This document shows, piece after piece, positions 42,776 to 51,348 of a stretch of 64,000 nucleotides of DNA (position 1 is the stretch's first letter; each line of letters starts with the position of its first letter). Source of the DNA: Amycolatopsis sp. cg9 (lineage in GTDB: Bacteria; Actinomycetota; Actinomycetes; Mycobacteriales; Pseudonocardiaceae); NCBI RefSeq assembly GCF_041346945.1, contig NZ_CP166850.1, positions 4,774,001 to 4,838,000 on the forward strand. Direction: 5' to 3'. A model generated the notes under the pieces. The model was given only the letters and a program-made list of their open reading frames with translations. It was not told the DNA's origin and did not search any database. Both the position numbers and the translations under genes were made by a program.

Positions 42776-43885
42776 TCACGCTGCTCGGAGCTGCCGGTCG
42801 GGTTCCACGGTAGTCGGCGACGGCGAACTCTGCGGGAGGGCGAGCTTCACGATCTTCTTCGCGACCGACCAAAGCTGCTTGTGCAGCGGCCCCGTGTGGT
42901 AGGGCAGGCCGTACTTTTCGCAGATCGCGCGCACCTCGCCCGCGATCTGCGGGTAGCGGCGCGCCGGGATGTCCGGGAACAGGTGGTGCTCGATCTGGTG
43001 CGACAGGTTGCCGCTCATGATGTGGAACAGCGGGCCGCCCGTGATGTTGGCCGAGCCCAGGATCTGGCGCAGGTACCACTGGCCGCGCGACTCCGAAGCC
43101 GTCTCCTCTTCGGTGAAGCTCTCGACGTCGGCGGGGAAGTGGCCGCAGAAGATGATCGCGAACGCCCACAGGTTGCGGGTCAGGTTCGCCGTCGCGTTGC
43201 CGAGGAACGTCAGCGGCGCCAGCGGGCCGGTCAGCAGCGGGAACAGGACGTAGTCCTTGCCGACCTGCCGCGAAGCCTTCCGCACGATCTTCTTCAGGAC
43301 CGGCACGTTGTCGGCCCACGACCGCTCGCCCTTGACGACGTTCTCGACCTCGAGGTCGTGCAGCATGACGCCCCACTGGAAGAACAGCGCCAGCAGCGTC
43401 GCGTACACCGGGTTGCCCAGGTAGTACGGGTGCCACTTCTGGGCGGTGTCCATCCGCAGGATGCCGTAGCCGACGTCGCGGTCCTTGTCGACGATGTTCG
43501 TGTACGTGTGGTGGATGTAGTTGTGCGAGTGCCGCCAGTTCTCGGCGGGCGCCACGGTGTCCCACTCGAAGCGCTGCGAGCTCAGCGCCGGGTCTCGCGT
43601 CCAGTCGTACTGGCCGTGCATGACGTTGTGGCCGATCTCCATGTTGTCGAGGATCTTCGCCACCGACAGCGCGCCGACGCCGGCGAGCCACGCGGGCGGG
43701 AAGAACCCGGCGAACAGCAAGGCCCGGCCGGCGACCTCGAGGCCGCGCTGGGTCTTGATCACGTTGTGGATGTAGTCGACGTCTTCCTGGCCCAGGTCGT
43801 CGACGATCCGCTGCCGCAGCGCGTCGAGCTCGCGGCCGAACTCCTCGACCTGTTCCGCGGTCAGGCGGTCCTGCAGACCGGTCAT
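42776..43885 (-). CDS. Membrane fatty acid desaturase (DesA3-like)
   Basis: The 369-residue di-iron enzyme has the three His boxes of acyl desaturases: GHNVMHGQ, HSHNYIHHTYTN and QIEHHLFPD. Hydrophobic helices lie between them. It should introduce a double bond into acyl-CoA or phospholipid acyl chains (stearoyl to oleoyl) using electrons from the neighbouring ferredoxin reductase. M. tuberculosis has the same pair, desA3 and Rv3230c. The ATG at 43885 is 10 bases after the reductase stop. The operon is divergent from a TetR regulator. Confidence 0.92.
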   Translation of the reverse strand: MTGLQDRLTAEQVEEFGRELDALRQRIVDDLGQEDVDYIHNVIKTQRGLEVAGRALLFAGFFPPAWLAGVGALSVAKILDNMEIGHNVMHGQYDWTRDPALSSQRFEWDTVAPAENWRHSHNYIHHTYTNIVDKDRDVGYGILRMDTAQKWHPYYLGNPVYATLLALFFQWGVMLHDLEVENVVKGERSWADNVPVLKKIVRKASRQVGKDYVLFPLLTGPLAPLTFLGNATANLTRNLWAFAIIFCGHFPADVESFTEEETASESRGQWYLRQILGSANITGGPLFHIMSGNLSHQIEHHLFPDIPARRYPQIAGEVRAICEKYGLPYHTGPLHKQLWSVAKKIVKLALPQSSPSPTTVEPDRQLRAA

Positions 43886-43895
43886 GGCAGTCTCC

Positions 43896-44963
43896 TCACG
43901 CGTCGATCTCGACGTCCCCGACGGGGACGGAGATGCAGAGCTGGATTTCTTCGTCTTCTTCGCCGGAGATCTCGCCCGTCTTCGCGTTGCGGACGCGCCC
44001 GGCGGTCTTCAGCTGGGTGCAGGAGAAGCAGATGCCCATCCGGCAGCCGTGCTCCGGCGACAGGCCCGCTTCTTCGGCCTGCTCCAGCAACGGCTTCCCC
44101 GAGTTCGCGCACTCCCGCCCGCTGCGCTTGAAGCGCACCTGGCCCTCGGCGTTCGCCGTGTCGAAGGTCAACGCCGGCGGGGTGAACTCTTCGGTGTGCA
44201 CGCGTTCACCCAAATGATCACGCACGGCGTCCATCAGCGGCTTCGGGCCGCAGACGAACGCCTCCGCGTCGCGGAACCACGGCGCCACCTGTTCGAGGTG
44301 GTCCGGTGAGAAGAAGCCGCGCAGTTCGCCGCCCTGGGTGTGGGTGTACGCGTGCACGACCCGCAGGCCCGGGTGCCGGGCGGCGAGTTCGGCCAGTTCG
44401 GTGCGGTAGAGCGCGTCGGCCGGGCCGTTCGAGTACTGCACGAACACGATCTCGCCGGCGTGGCCCTCGTCGGCGAGCGTGCGGGCCATCGCGAGCACGG
44501 GCGTGATGCCGCTGCCGCCCGCGATCAGCAGCACGCGGTCCGGCCGGGTGGCGGGCAACGTGAAGCTCCCGTCCGGAGTGGACAGGTTGACCACGGAGCC
44601 GACGCCGAGCGCGCGGTTCAGGTGGCCGGACACCAGGCCCTGCTCCTTGACCGTGAACTCCAGTTCGCCGTCGTACTGCGAGCCGCACGGCGAATAGCAC
44701 CGCGTGCGCCGGACCCCGTCGATCTCCACCTGCAGGCGGACGTACTGGCCGGCGGTGAAGCCCGGCCACGCGCGGCTCGGCCGCACCGTGAGGGTGACGC
44801 TGTCCGGCGTCTGCTTGCGCACCGCCGTGACCAGCCCGCGGATCTCGCGGCGGACCAGCATCGGGTCGACGAGTTCCAGGTACCGGTCCATCCCGTGCGG
44901 CGTCAGCAGCGCCTCGGCCAGTGAGGCGAGGCTGCGCACCCGCCGGGGGATGAGCGCCGTCAT
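43896..44963 (-). CDS. Ferredoxin reductase, electron donor of the desaturase
   Basis: The 355-residue protein has an FAD-binding beta-barrel (RCYSPCGS), an NAD(P)-binding domain (GGSGITPVLAMARTL) and a C-terminal plant-type [2Fe-2S] domain with CRMGICFSC (CxxxxCxxC) and the last Cys in LCISV. It resembles Rv3230c, which supplies DesA3 with electrons from NADPH. GGAGGA precedes the ATG at 44963. A longer upstream frame covers the operator and the divergent gene and is not used. Confidence 0.92.
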   Translation of the reverse strand: MTALIPRRVRSLASLAEALLTPHGMDRYLELVDPMLVRREIRGLVTAVRKQTPDSVTLTVRPSRAWPGFTAGQYVRLQVEIDGVRRTRCYSPCGSQYDGELEFTVKEQGLVSGHLNRALGVGSVVNLSTPDGSFTLPATRPDRVLLIAGGSGITPVLAMARTLADEGHAGEIVFVQYSNGPADALYRTELAELAARHPGLRVVHAYTHTQGGELRGFFSPDHLEQVAPWFRDAEAFVCGPKPLMDAVRDHLGERVHTEEFTPPALTFDTANAEGQVRFKRSGRECANSGKPLLEQAEEAGLSPEHGCRMGICFSCTQLKTAGRVRNAKTGEISGEEDEEIQLCISVPVGDVEIDA

Positions 44964-44978
44964 CGGTCCTCCTCGGTT

Positions 44979-45010
44979 ACAGTGAACGACTGTACACTGA
45001 ACAGTGCACT
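44979..45010. promoter_or_regulatory. Operator-like inverted repeats between reductase and TetR genes
   Basis: Two inverted repeats lie side by side: ACAGT-N5-ACTGT (44979-44993) and CACTG-AA-CAGTG (44995-45006). The half-site AGTGNAC is found at 44981-44987, inverted at 44992-44998, and again at 45003-45009. They occupy the gap between the two divergent genes, just where a TetR repressor would control both. Confidence 0.65.
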
Positions 45011-45054
45011 GCAGGAGTGGACTGCCTGTCAACGCGGAACGCGGAGGATGTGAC

Positions 45055-45708
45055 GTGAGCAACGCGGTGGACATCCGTACGCTGGTGGACGTGTCAGAGG
45101 AGCCGGTGAGCCGCCAGGAGCGCAAGCAGCGCACGCGCCAGGCGTTGCTGGACACCGCGCTGGAGCTGCTGGCCGACCGCCCGTTCGCCACGCTTTCCCT
45201 GCGCGAGGTCGCGAAGGGCGCGGGCCTGGTGCCGACGGCGTTCTACCGGCACTTCGCCTCGATGGAGGAACTCGGCGTCGCGCTCGTCGAAGAAGCGACG
45301 CGCACGCTGCGCGGCATGATGCGCTCGGCCCGCACCGACCCGGACACCTACCAGGGGATGATCAGCGCCTCGGTGGCCACCGTGCAGCAATTCGTCCGTG
45401 CGAACGAGGACCATTTCCGGTTCCTGACCCGCGAGCGCTACGGCGGCGGGCCGCTCGCCCGCGCCATCGCGGTCGAACTGCGCATGTTCTCCGGCGACCT
45501 CGCGATCGATCTGGCCCGGTTCACCCCGCTGCGGTCGTGGAGCACCGAAGACCTGCACATGCTGGCCGACTTGATCGTTTCCGTGATGATCACGACGACC
45601 GTCGAACTGCTGGAAGCCCGCCCAGGTGAAGACGCGAAAATCACCGGAACGGCGGAAAAACGGCTGCGGTTGATCCTGCTCGGCATCCCGCACTGGAAAA
45701 CTCGCTGA
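45055..45708 (+). CDS. TetR-family regulator of the desaturase operon
   Basis: The 217-residue protein has an N-terminal TetR helix-turn-helix (FATLSLREVAKGAGLVPTAFYRHF; about residues 40-63) and a longer C-terminal ligand-binding domain. GGAGG lies 7 bases before the GTG at 45055, which selects this start over an earlier one. It is divergent from the ferredoxin reductase/desaturase operon, with repeats in the gap. By analogy with Pseudomonas DesT, which senses acyl-CoA saturation and controls desaturase genes, it may sense fatty acyl-CoA. That ligand is inferred. Confidence 0.87.
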   Translation: MSNAVDIRTLVDVSEEPVSRQERKQRTRQALLDTALELLADRPFATLSLREVAKGAGLVPTAFYRHFASMEELGVALVEEATRTLRGMMRSARTDPDTYQGMISASVATVQQFVRANEDHFRFLTRERYGGGPLARAIAVELRMFSGDLAIDLARFTPLRSWSTEDLHMLADLIVSVMITTTVELLEARPGEDAKITGTAEKRLRLILLGIPHWKTR

Positions 45709-45831
45709 ACGTTTCCCGCACGACGTTCGTATTTCCCGGGAGAACCCCGAGACTTGCGACTCACGTCACTGGGGACTGTCGGTCCGGCGTGGTACAACCC
45801 TCGGATCGTGCCTCGCCGATGAGGAGGTCGT

Positions 45832-46944
45832 GTGACGGACAGCGAACAGAGTCAGCAGCTCACCGTGGGTGTGGTGACGGAGTCACGCCCCGGGGAGCGC
45901 CGGGTGGCCGTGGTGCCCAAACTGGTCGGGAGGCTGGCGCAGCGCGGGCTGCGCGTGGTCGTCGAACCGGGCGCCGGGGCCGGGGCGCACCTGAGTGACG
46001 ACGCGTACACCCGAGCGGGCGCCGAACTCGGCGACGCGTGGAGCGCGCAGATCGTCGTGAAGGTCAACCCGCCCACGCCGGACGAGGTCGCGAAGCTGAG
46101 CCGGGGATCCGTGCTCATCGGCTTCCTCGACCCGCGCGGCAACCCGGAGGGGCTCGCGAAGCTCGAAGAAGCGGGCCTGCGCGCGTTCGCGATGGAGGCG
46201 GTCCCGCGGATTTCCCGGGCGCAGGCGATGGACGCGCTGTCGTCGCAGGCCAGCATCGGCGGTTACCGCGCCGTGCTGCTCGCGGCGCAGAAGCTCCCGC
46301 GCTTCTTCCCGATGCTCACCACCGCGGCGGGCACCGTCCCGCCGGCCAAGGTGCTGGTGCTCGGCGCCGGTGTCGCCGGCCTGCAGGCGCTCGCCACGGC
46401 GAAGCGGCTCGGCGCGCAGACCACCGGCTACGACGTGCGGCCCGAGGTCGCCGAGCAGGTCAAGTCGCTCGGCGCGCAGTTCCTCGACCTCGGCATCGAA
46501 GCGGTCGGCGAAGGCGGGTACGCCCGCGAGCTGACGCCGGAGGAGCGCGAAGAGCAGCAGCGGCGGCTCACCGAGGCGATCACGAAGTTCGACGTCGTCA
46601 TCACCACCGCGCTGGTGCCGGGCCGCAAGGCGCCGACGCTGGTCACCGCGGACGCCGTCAAGGGCATGCCCGCCGGGTCGGTCGTGGTCGACCTCGCGGG
46701 CGAGACCGGCGGCAACTGCGAGCTGACCAAGCCGGGCGAGGACGTCGTGGAGCACGACGTCACCATCTCGTCCCCGCTGAACCTGCCCGCCGAAATGCCT
46801 TCGCACGCCAGCGAGCTGTACGCGCGCAACGTCACCGAGCTGCTGGAGCTGCTCGTGACGAAGGAAGGCGCGCTGGAGCTGAACTTCGAAGACGAGATCG
46901 TCGCCGGTGCCTGCGTGGCCGGGCGCGAAGGGAGTGCCGCGTGA
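45832..46944 (+). CDS. pntA1: NAD(P) transhydrogenase, alpha subunit part 1
   Basis: The 370-residue soluble domain I binds NAD(H): its nucleotide motif is VLVLGAGVAGLQALATAKRLG, with the mobile loop near ELTPEEREEQ. It is the first part of the proton-translocating transhydrogenase that makes NADPH from NADH. In this actinomycete alpha is split into two genes, as in Rv0155-Rv0156. GAGGAGG lies before the GTG at 45832. Its stop overlaps the next GTG by four bases. Symbol numbering follows the split-alpha convention. Confidence 0.94.
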   Translation: MTDSEQSQQLTVGVVTESRPGERRVAVVPKLVGRLAQRGLRVVVEPGAGAGAHLSDDAYTRAGAELGDAWSAQIVVKVNPPTPDEVAKLSRGSVLIGFLDPRGNPEGLAKLEEAGLRAFAMEAVPRISRAQAMDALSSQASIGGYRAVLLAAQKLPRFFPMLTTAAGTVPPAKVLVLGAGVAGLQALATAKRLGAQTTGYDVRPEVAEQVKSLGAQFLDLGIEAVGEGGYARELTPEEREEQQRRLTEAITKFDVVITTALVPGRKAPTLVTADAVKGMPAGSVVVDLAGETGGNCELTKPGEDVVEHDVTISSPLNLPAEMPSHASELYARNVTELLELLVTKEGALELNFEDEIVAGACVAGREGSAA

Positions 46945-47252
46945 GCCCACTCGTGCAGAACCTGGCGGTGCTCGTGCTCGCCGGGTTCGTCGGCTTCGCC
47001 GTCATCTCCAAGGTGCCCAACACCCTGCACACGCCGCTGATGTCCGGCACCAACGCCATCCACGGCATCGTGCTGCTGGGCGGGCTGGTCGTGCTCGGCC
47101 TCGGCGTCGACGGCGTCTTCAACAAGATCCTGCTGGTGATCGCGATCGCCTTCGGCACGATCAACGTCGTCGGCGGCTTCCTCGTCACCGACCGGATGCT
47201 GTCGATGTTCAAGGGCAAGAAGCCCGCGCCGGCCGAGGAGGACGAGAAGTGA
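46941..47252 (+). CDS. pntA2: NAD(P) transhydrogenase, alpha subunit part 2 (membrane)
   Basis: The 103-residue protein has three transmembrane helices (ILVLAGFVGF-type, IHGIVLLGGLVVLGL, ILLVIAIAFGTINVVGGFLV) and is the membrane portion of the alpha chain. It should pack against PntB to form the proton channel. It begins with GTG at 46941, overlapping the previous stop (GTGA), and its own stop overlaps the pntB start in the same way. Confidence 0.94.
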   Translation: MSPLVQNLAVLVLAGFVGFAVISKVPNTLHTPLMSGTNAIHGIVLLGGLVVLGLGVDGVFNKILLVIAIAFGTINVVGGFLVTDRMLSMFKGKKPAPAEEDEK

Positions 47253-48637
47253 CCGACTTCATCGCGATCCTCTACATCATCGCGTTCGCCCTCTTCATCT
47301 ACGGCCTGATGGGCCTCACCGGCCCGCGCACCGCCGTCCGCGGCAACTGGATCGCCGCGGTCGGCATGGGCATCGCCGTCATCGCCACCCTGCTCACCCC
47401 CGGGATGGGCAACTGGGTGCTCATCGCCCTCGGCGTCGGGATCGGCGTGGTCGTCGGCGTCCCGTCGGCGCGCAAGGTCAAGATGACCGCGATGCCGCAG
47501 ATGGTGGCGCTGTTCAACGGCGTCGGCGGCGGCGCGGTCGCGCTCATCGCGTGGGTCGAGTTCAACTCCACCGGCGGCTACGCGCACGAACCGGCGTACA
47601 TCGCGATCGCGTCGCTGTTCGCCGCGATCATCGGGTCGATCTCCTTCTGGGGCTCGAACGTCGCGTTCGGCAAGCTCCAAGAACTGATCAGCGGCCGCCC
47701 GATCACCCTGGGCAAGCTGCAGCAGCCGGTCAACGCGCTGCTCCTGCTGGCCGCGCTCGGCTGCGCGGTGGCCATCATCGCCGGCGGCGACTCCTGGCTG
47801 CTGATCGTCGGGCTGCTGGTCGCCTCCGGCGTCCTCGGCCTCACGGTCGTGCTGCCGATCGGTGGCGCGGACATGCCGGTCGTCATCTCACTGCTCAACG
47901 CCTTCACCGGGCTTTCGGCCGCGGCGATGGGCCTGGCGCTGGACAACACCGCGCTGATCGTGGCCGGCATGATCGTCGGCGCGTCCGGCTCGATCCTGAC
48001 CAACCTGATGGCCAAGGCGATGAACCGGTCCATCCCGGCGATCGTCGCGGGCGGCTTCGGCGGTGGTCCGGCGATCTCGGCCGGCGGGGGTGCCAAGGAG
48101 GAGCGCCCGGTGCGCTCGACCAGCGCGGCCGACACCGCGATCCAGATGGCCTACGCCAGCAAGGTCGTCGTGGTGCCCGGCTACGGCATGGCCGTCGCGC
48201 AGGCGCAGCACACCGTCCGCGAAATGGCGAAGCTGCTGGAGAAGAAGGGCATCACGGTCGCCTACGCGATCCACCCGGTCGCCGGCCGGATGCCCGGGCA
48301 CATGAACGTGCTGCTCGCCGAGGCCGACGTGCCGTACGAGCAGCTCAAGGAGATGGACGAGATCAACTCCGAGTTCGCCCAGACCGACGTCGCGCTCGTG
48401 ATCGGCGCGAACGACGTCACGAACCCGGCCGCGCAGACCGACCCGAGCTCGCCGATCTACGGGATGCCGATCCTCAAGGTCAACGAAAGCCGGTCCGTGA
48501 TCGTCTTGAAACGCGGCATGGCGTCCGGCTTCGCGGGCATCGACAACGACCTGTTCTACGATCCGAAGACCAGCATGCTCTTCGGGGACGCCAAGTCGTC
48601 GGTGGGCGAGATCGTGGAGGAACTCAAGGCGCTATGA
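47249..48637 (+). CDS. pntB: NAD(P) transhydrogenase, beta subunit
   Basis: The 462-residue protein has about nine transmembrane helices (residues 5-265) and a C-terminal NADP(H)-binding domain III with VVPGYGMAVAQAQH, GANDVTNPAA and the K-V-N-E end. Together with the two alpha proteins it couples proton entry to hydride transfer from NADH to NADP. It starts with GTG at 47249 and its stop overlaps the next ATG (ATGA), which ties translation of the lipoate ligase gene to it. Confidence 0.95.
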   Translation: MTDFIAILYIIAFALFIYGLMGLTGPRTAVRGNWIAAVGMGIAVIATLLTPGMGNWVLIALGVGIGVVVGVPSARKVKMTAMPQMVALFNGVGGGAVALIAWVEFNSTGGYAHEPAYIAIASLFAAIIGSISFWGSNVAFGKLQELISGRPITLGKLQQPVNALLLLAALGCAVAIIAGGDSWLLIVGLLVASGVLGLTVVLPIGGADMPVVISLLNAFTGLSAAAMGLALDNTALIVAGMIVGASGSILTNLMAKAMNRSIPAIVAGGFGGGPAISAGGGAKEERPVRSTSAADTAIQMAYASKVVVVPGYGMAVAQAQHTVREMAKLLEKKGITVAYAIHPVAGRMPGHMNVLLAEADVPYEQLKEMDEINSEFAQTDVALVIGANDVTNPAAQTDPSSPIYGMPILKVNESRSVIVLKRGMASGFAGIDNDLFYDPKTSMLFGDAKSSVGEIVEELKAL

Positions 48638-49365
48638 CGACCGGGTCGGATGTGCGTGCCGCGTTCACCGACCCCGCCGAGAACCTCGCGTTCGACGAAG
48701 CGCTCCTCCGGGTTGCGCCCGAGTCACCGGTGCTGTGGCTCTGGCGCAACCCGGTTTGCGTCGTGGTGGGGCGCGGGCAGCGGATCGCTCGCGAGGTGCG
48801 CGTCGAGGAGTGCGCCCGTGACGGCGTTCCGGTGCTGCGGCGGGCCAGCGGCGGCGGCACCGTGTTCCACGACCCGGGCAACCTGAACGTGACCTTGGTG
48901 CTGCCCGGCCCGGCCGACCGGCCCCTGGAGGCGCTCGGCCAGGTGATGAGCGCCGCCGTCGACCAGCTCGGCCTGGTGCCGCGGATCGGCGACCGCGGGC
49001 TGTTCGTCGGCGACGCGAAACTGTGCGGGTTCGCCGTCTTCCGCACGAAGACCGGGCTGCTGGCCCACTCGACGCTGCTGGTCGAGACGTCGGCCGCGCT
49101 GGTCGGCCGCTACCTGACGAGCGCGCCGCCGGACCCGCGGCCGCTCGACTCGCACCGCAGCCCGGTGGCGTCGCTGGCCGAGCACGGCATCCGGCCCGGC
49201 TTCCCGGCGGTCGAGGCCGCGGTGCGGGCGGCGGCGTCGCAGATCCTCGGGACCTTCGTGCCGCGCCCGCCGACTTCGGCCGAACGGGACCGGCAGCGCG
49301 CGCTGCTGCACACCCGCTACCACTACCCGTTGTGGCACGCGGACGGCGCCCAGCGCGCGGCCTGA
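48634..49365 (+). CDS. Lipoate-protein ligase A-like protein
   Basis: The 243-residue protein contains the LplA/LipM hallmarks RRASGGGTVFHDPGNLNVTLV and the Lys-containing GDAKLCGFAVFR segment that contacts the lipoyl-AMP. It should attach lipoate (or octanoate) to E2 and GcvH proteins. It lacks the long C-terminal accessory domain of E. coli LplA, so it may act as a ligase subunit or as an octanoyltransferase. Its ATG overlaps the pntB stop, so it is the last gene of the transhydrogenase operon. Confidence 0.85.
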   Translation: MTTGSDVRAAFTDPAENLAFDEALLRVAPESPVLWLWRNPVCVVVGRGQRIAREVRVEECARDGVPVLRRASGGGTVFHDPGNLNVTLVLPGPADRPLEALGQVMSAAVDQLGLVPRIGDRGLFVGDAKLCGFAVFRTKTGLLAHSTLLVETSAALVGRYLTSAPPDPRPLDSHRSPVASLAEHGIRPGFPAVEAAVRAAASQILGTFVPRPPTSAERDRQRALLHTRYHYPLWHADGAQRAA

Positions 49366-49394
49366 CTCCCGGACCGCCGTTGTCTACTGTGGAC

Positions 49395-49823
49395 TTACTC
49401 GGCGGCCGAGAACGTGACGCCGGGCACCTTGCGCGTCGTCGCCCGCGTGGTCTTCTTCGGCTCCGCCGTCTTCCGGGCACGGGTGGTCTTCGCCGGCTCG
49501 GCGTTCGCCGCGGCCGGCTTCGCTTTGGCGGCGGCCTTCGGCGCGGCCTTGGTGGTCGTCGCCTTCGTGGTCTTGGTGGCCGTCTTCGCCACGGCCTTCG
49601 CGCGCGGCCGCTTCGCGCCCGGCACGATCCGCGGGCGGCGCTTGCGGCCCCCGGTGCGGCGCCCGGCGTCGGCGTAGCGCTGCAGGAGCTCGCGCAGCGC
49701 GTCGGCGTTGGCGAAGGAGAGGTCGATGTCGTACTCGATGCCGTCCAGCCCGAACCCGACCGTCTCCGCGGCGGCCTCGCCGGTCAGATCGTCCAGCACC
49801 CGCACAGCCGTGTTCTTGGCCAC
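49395..49823 (-). CDS. Lsr2-like protein with histone-H1-like tail
   Basis: The first 60 residues match the Lsr2 dimerisation domain (VLDDLTGEAAAETVGFGLDGIEYDIDLS and AGRRTGGRKRR). Instead of Lsr2's C-terminal AT-hook-like DNA-binding domain, the last 80 residues are a low-complexity Lys/Ala/Thr tail (AVAKTATKTTKATTTKAAPKA), as in histone H1 and the C-terminal tail of mycobacterial HupB. The 142-residue product should bind DNA through charge and bridge it by its dimer domain, but not by the usual minor-groove mechanism. GGGAGG lies before the GTG at 49823. I found no frameshift that would hide the missing domain. Confidence 0.8.
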   Translation of the reverse strand: MAKNTAVRVLDDLTGEAAAETVGFGLDGIEYDIDLSFANADALRELLQRYADAGRRTGGRKRRPRIVPGAKRPRAKAVAKTATKTTKATTTKAAPKAAAKAKPAAANAEPAKTTRARKTAEPKKTTRATTRKVPGVTFSAAE

Positions 49824-49952
49824 GACAACCTCCCGTGCTCTTCGGGCGCACCGGGTCGACGGCACCCGGTGCCGCCGATAGACCTTGCAGCTTCTCCGGA
49901 CGAGGATAACCGTTGGCTTGCGCGATCCCGCGCGGTGGTGTGCGCTGAACCC

Positions 49953-51347
49953 ATGGCTGCACAGACTTTTGACGTAGTGGTGATCGGCGCGGGTCCGGTG
50001 GGGGAGGTGGCCGCCGAACGGGCGGCCCGCGGCGGGCTGAAGGTCGCCCTCGTCGAGCACGAACGCTTCGGCGGCGAGTGCTCGTACTGGGCCTGCATCC
50101 CGAGCAAGGCGTTGCTGCGGCCGGGAAATCTCCTCGCCGCCGCCAAGCGCGTGCCCGGCGTGCCGGTCGGCGACCGGATCGACCCGGCGGCCGTCTTCGC
50201 GCGCCGTGACTGGTTCACCGGCAAGGGCGACGACTCGGGACAGGTCGACTGGGCGCGCGGCGCGGGCATCGAACCGGTCCGCGGGCGCGGCGTGATCACC
50301 GGTGAGCGGGAGGTGACCGTCGGCGGCGACCGCGTGCTGACCGCGCAGCACGCGGTGATCGTGTGCACGGGCAGCGTGCCGAACACGCCGAAGATCCCGG
50401 GTCTCGACACGATCCGGCCGTGGGGTTCGCGCGAAGCGACGTCGGCGGAGTCGGTGCCGGCCCGGCTCGGCGTCCTCGGCGGTGGCGTGGTCGGCGTCGA
50501 AATGGCGCAGGCGTTCGCTTCGCTCGGCTCGGAAGTCCACCTGGTGATCACCGGTGAGCGCCCGCTGCCGCGCAACGCGCACTTCGCCGGCGACCTCGTG
50601 CTGCACGGCCTGCGCGAAGCCGGGGTCTTCGTCCACACCGAGTCGGGTGTCGAGCGGGTCGCCGCGGGGGCGTCCGGCACCGAACTGACCTTGAAGGACG
50701 GCGAGATGGTCGTCGTCGACGAGTTCCTGGTGGCGACCGGGCGCCGTCCCGCGACCGCCGGCATCGGCCTGGAGGCGCTCGGCCTGGAAGCCGGCTCCGC
50801 GCTGACGGTCGACGACACCGGCCGGGTGTCCGCAGTGGACGGTGGCTGGCTGTTCGCGGCGGGCGACGTCACCGGCCGCGCCCCGCTGACCCACCAGGGC
50901 AAGTACGGCGCCCGCGCGGCCGGCGACACGGTGGCGGCGCTGGCCGCCGGTACCGAGGTCTCCGCCGAGCCGTGGAGCCGCTTCACCGCGACGGCCGACC
51001 ACCACGCCGTGCCGCAGGTGGTGTTCACCGACCCGGAGGTCGCGGCGGTCGGCCTGGCGGACGCGCGGCCGGGGTCGGCCGACCGGGTCGTCGACATCGA
51101 CATCGCGGTGGCGGGTTCGTCGCTGCACGCGGACGGCTACACCGGCAAGGCCCGGATCGTGGTCGACACCGAGCGGAACGTGCTGCTCGGCGTGACGTTC
51201 GTCGGCCAGGACGTCTCGGAGCTGGTGCACTCGGCGACCATCGCGATCGTCGGGGAGGTGCCGCTCGACCGGCTGTGGCACGCGGTGCCGTCGTTCCCGA
51301 CGATCAGCGAGGTGTGGTTGCGGCTGCTCGAGGCCTACGGGCTCTGA
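49953..51347 (+). CDS. Dihydrolipoamide dehydrogenase-like flavoprotein
   Basis: The 464-residue protein has the FAD motif VVVIGAGPVGEVAAERAARG, a redox disulfide in GGECSYWACIPSKALL, the NAD motif LGVLGGGVVGVEMAQAFASLG and the C-terminal active-site HAVPSFPTISEVW. The CSYWAC arrangement resembles the LpdA/SthA-like group of mycobacteria more than true E3. No PDH or OGDH genes are nearby. The substrate may be a quinone, a small disulfide or lipoamide. The ATG at 49953 is the first good start before the FAD motif. Confidence 0.83.
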   Translation: MAAQTFDVVVIGAGPVGEVAAERAARGGLKVALVEHERFGGECSYWACIPSKALLRPGNLLAAAKRVPGVPVGDRIDPAAVFARRDWFTGKGDDSGQVDWARGAGIEPVRGRGVITGEREVTVGGDRVLTAQHAVIVCTGSVPNTPKIPGLDTIRPWGSREATSAESVPARLGVLGGGVVGVEMAQAFASLGSEVHLVITGERPLPRNAHFAGDLVLHGLREAGVFVHTESGVERVAAGASGTELTLKDGEMVVVDEFLVATGRRPATAGIGLEALGLEAGSALTVDDTGRVSAVDGGWLFAAGDVTGRAPLTHQGKYGARAAGDTVAALAAGTEVSAEPWSRFTATADHHAVPQVVFTDPEVAAVGLADARPGSADRVVDIDIAVAGSSLHADGYTGKARIVVDTERNVLLGVTFVGQDVSELVHSATIAIVGEVPLDRLWHAVPSFPTISEVWLRLLEAYGL

Positions 51348-51348
51348 C

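Noticed and set aside
46938..46948. Frameshift splitting the transhydrogenase alpha subunit
   Set aside because: The GTGA overlap with a proper start for the membrane part is the normal split-alpha arrangement of actinobacteria.
49023..49952. 310-residue N-terminal extension of the dihydrolipoamide dehydrogenase-like gene
   Set aside because: It would overlap lplA and the Lsr2-like gene, and the FAD motif begins right after the ATG at 49953.
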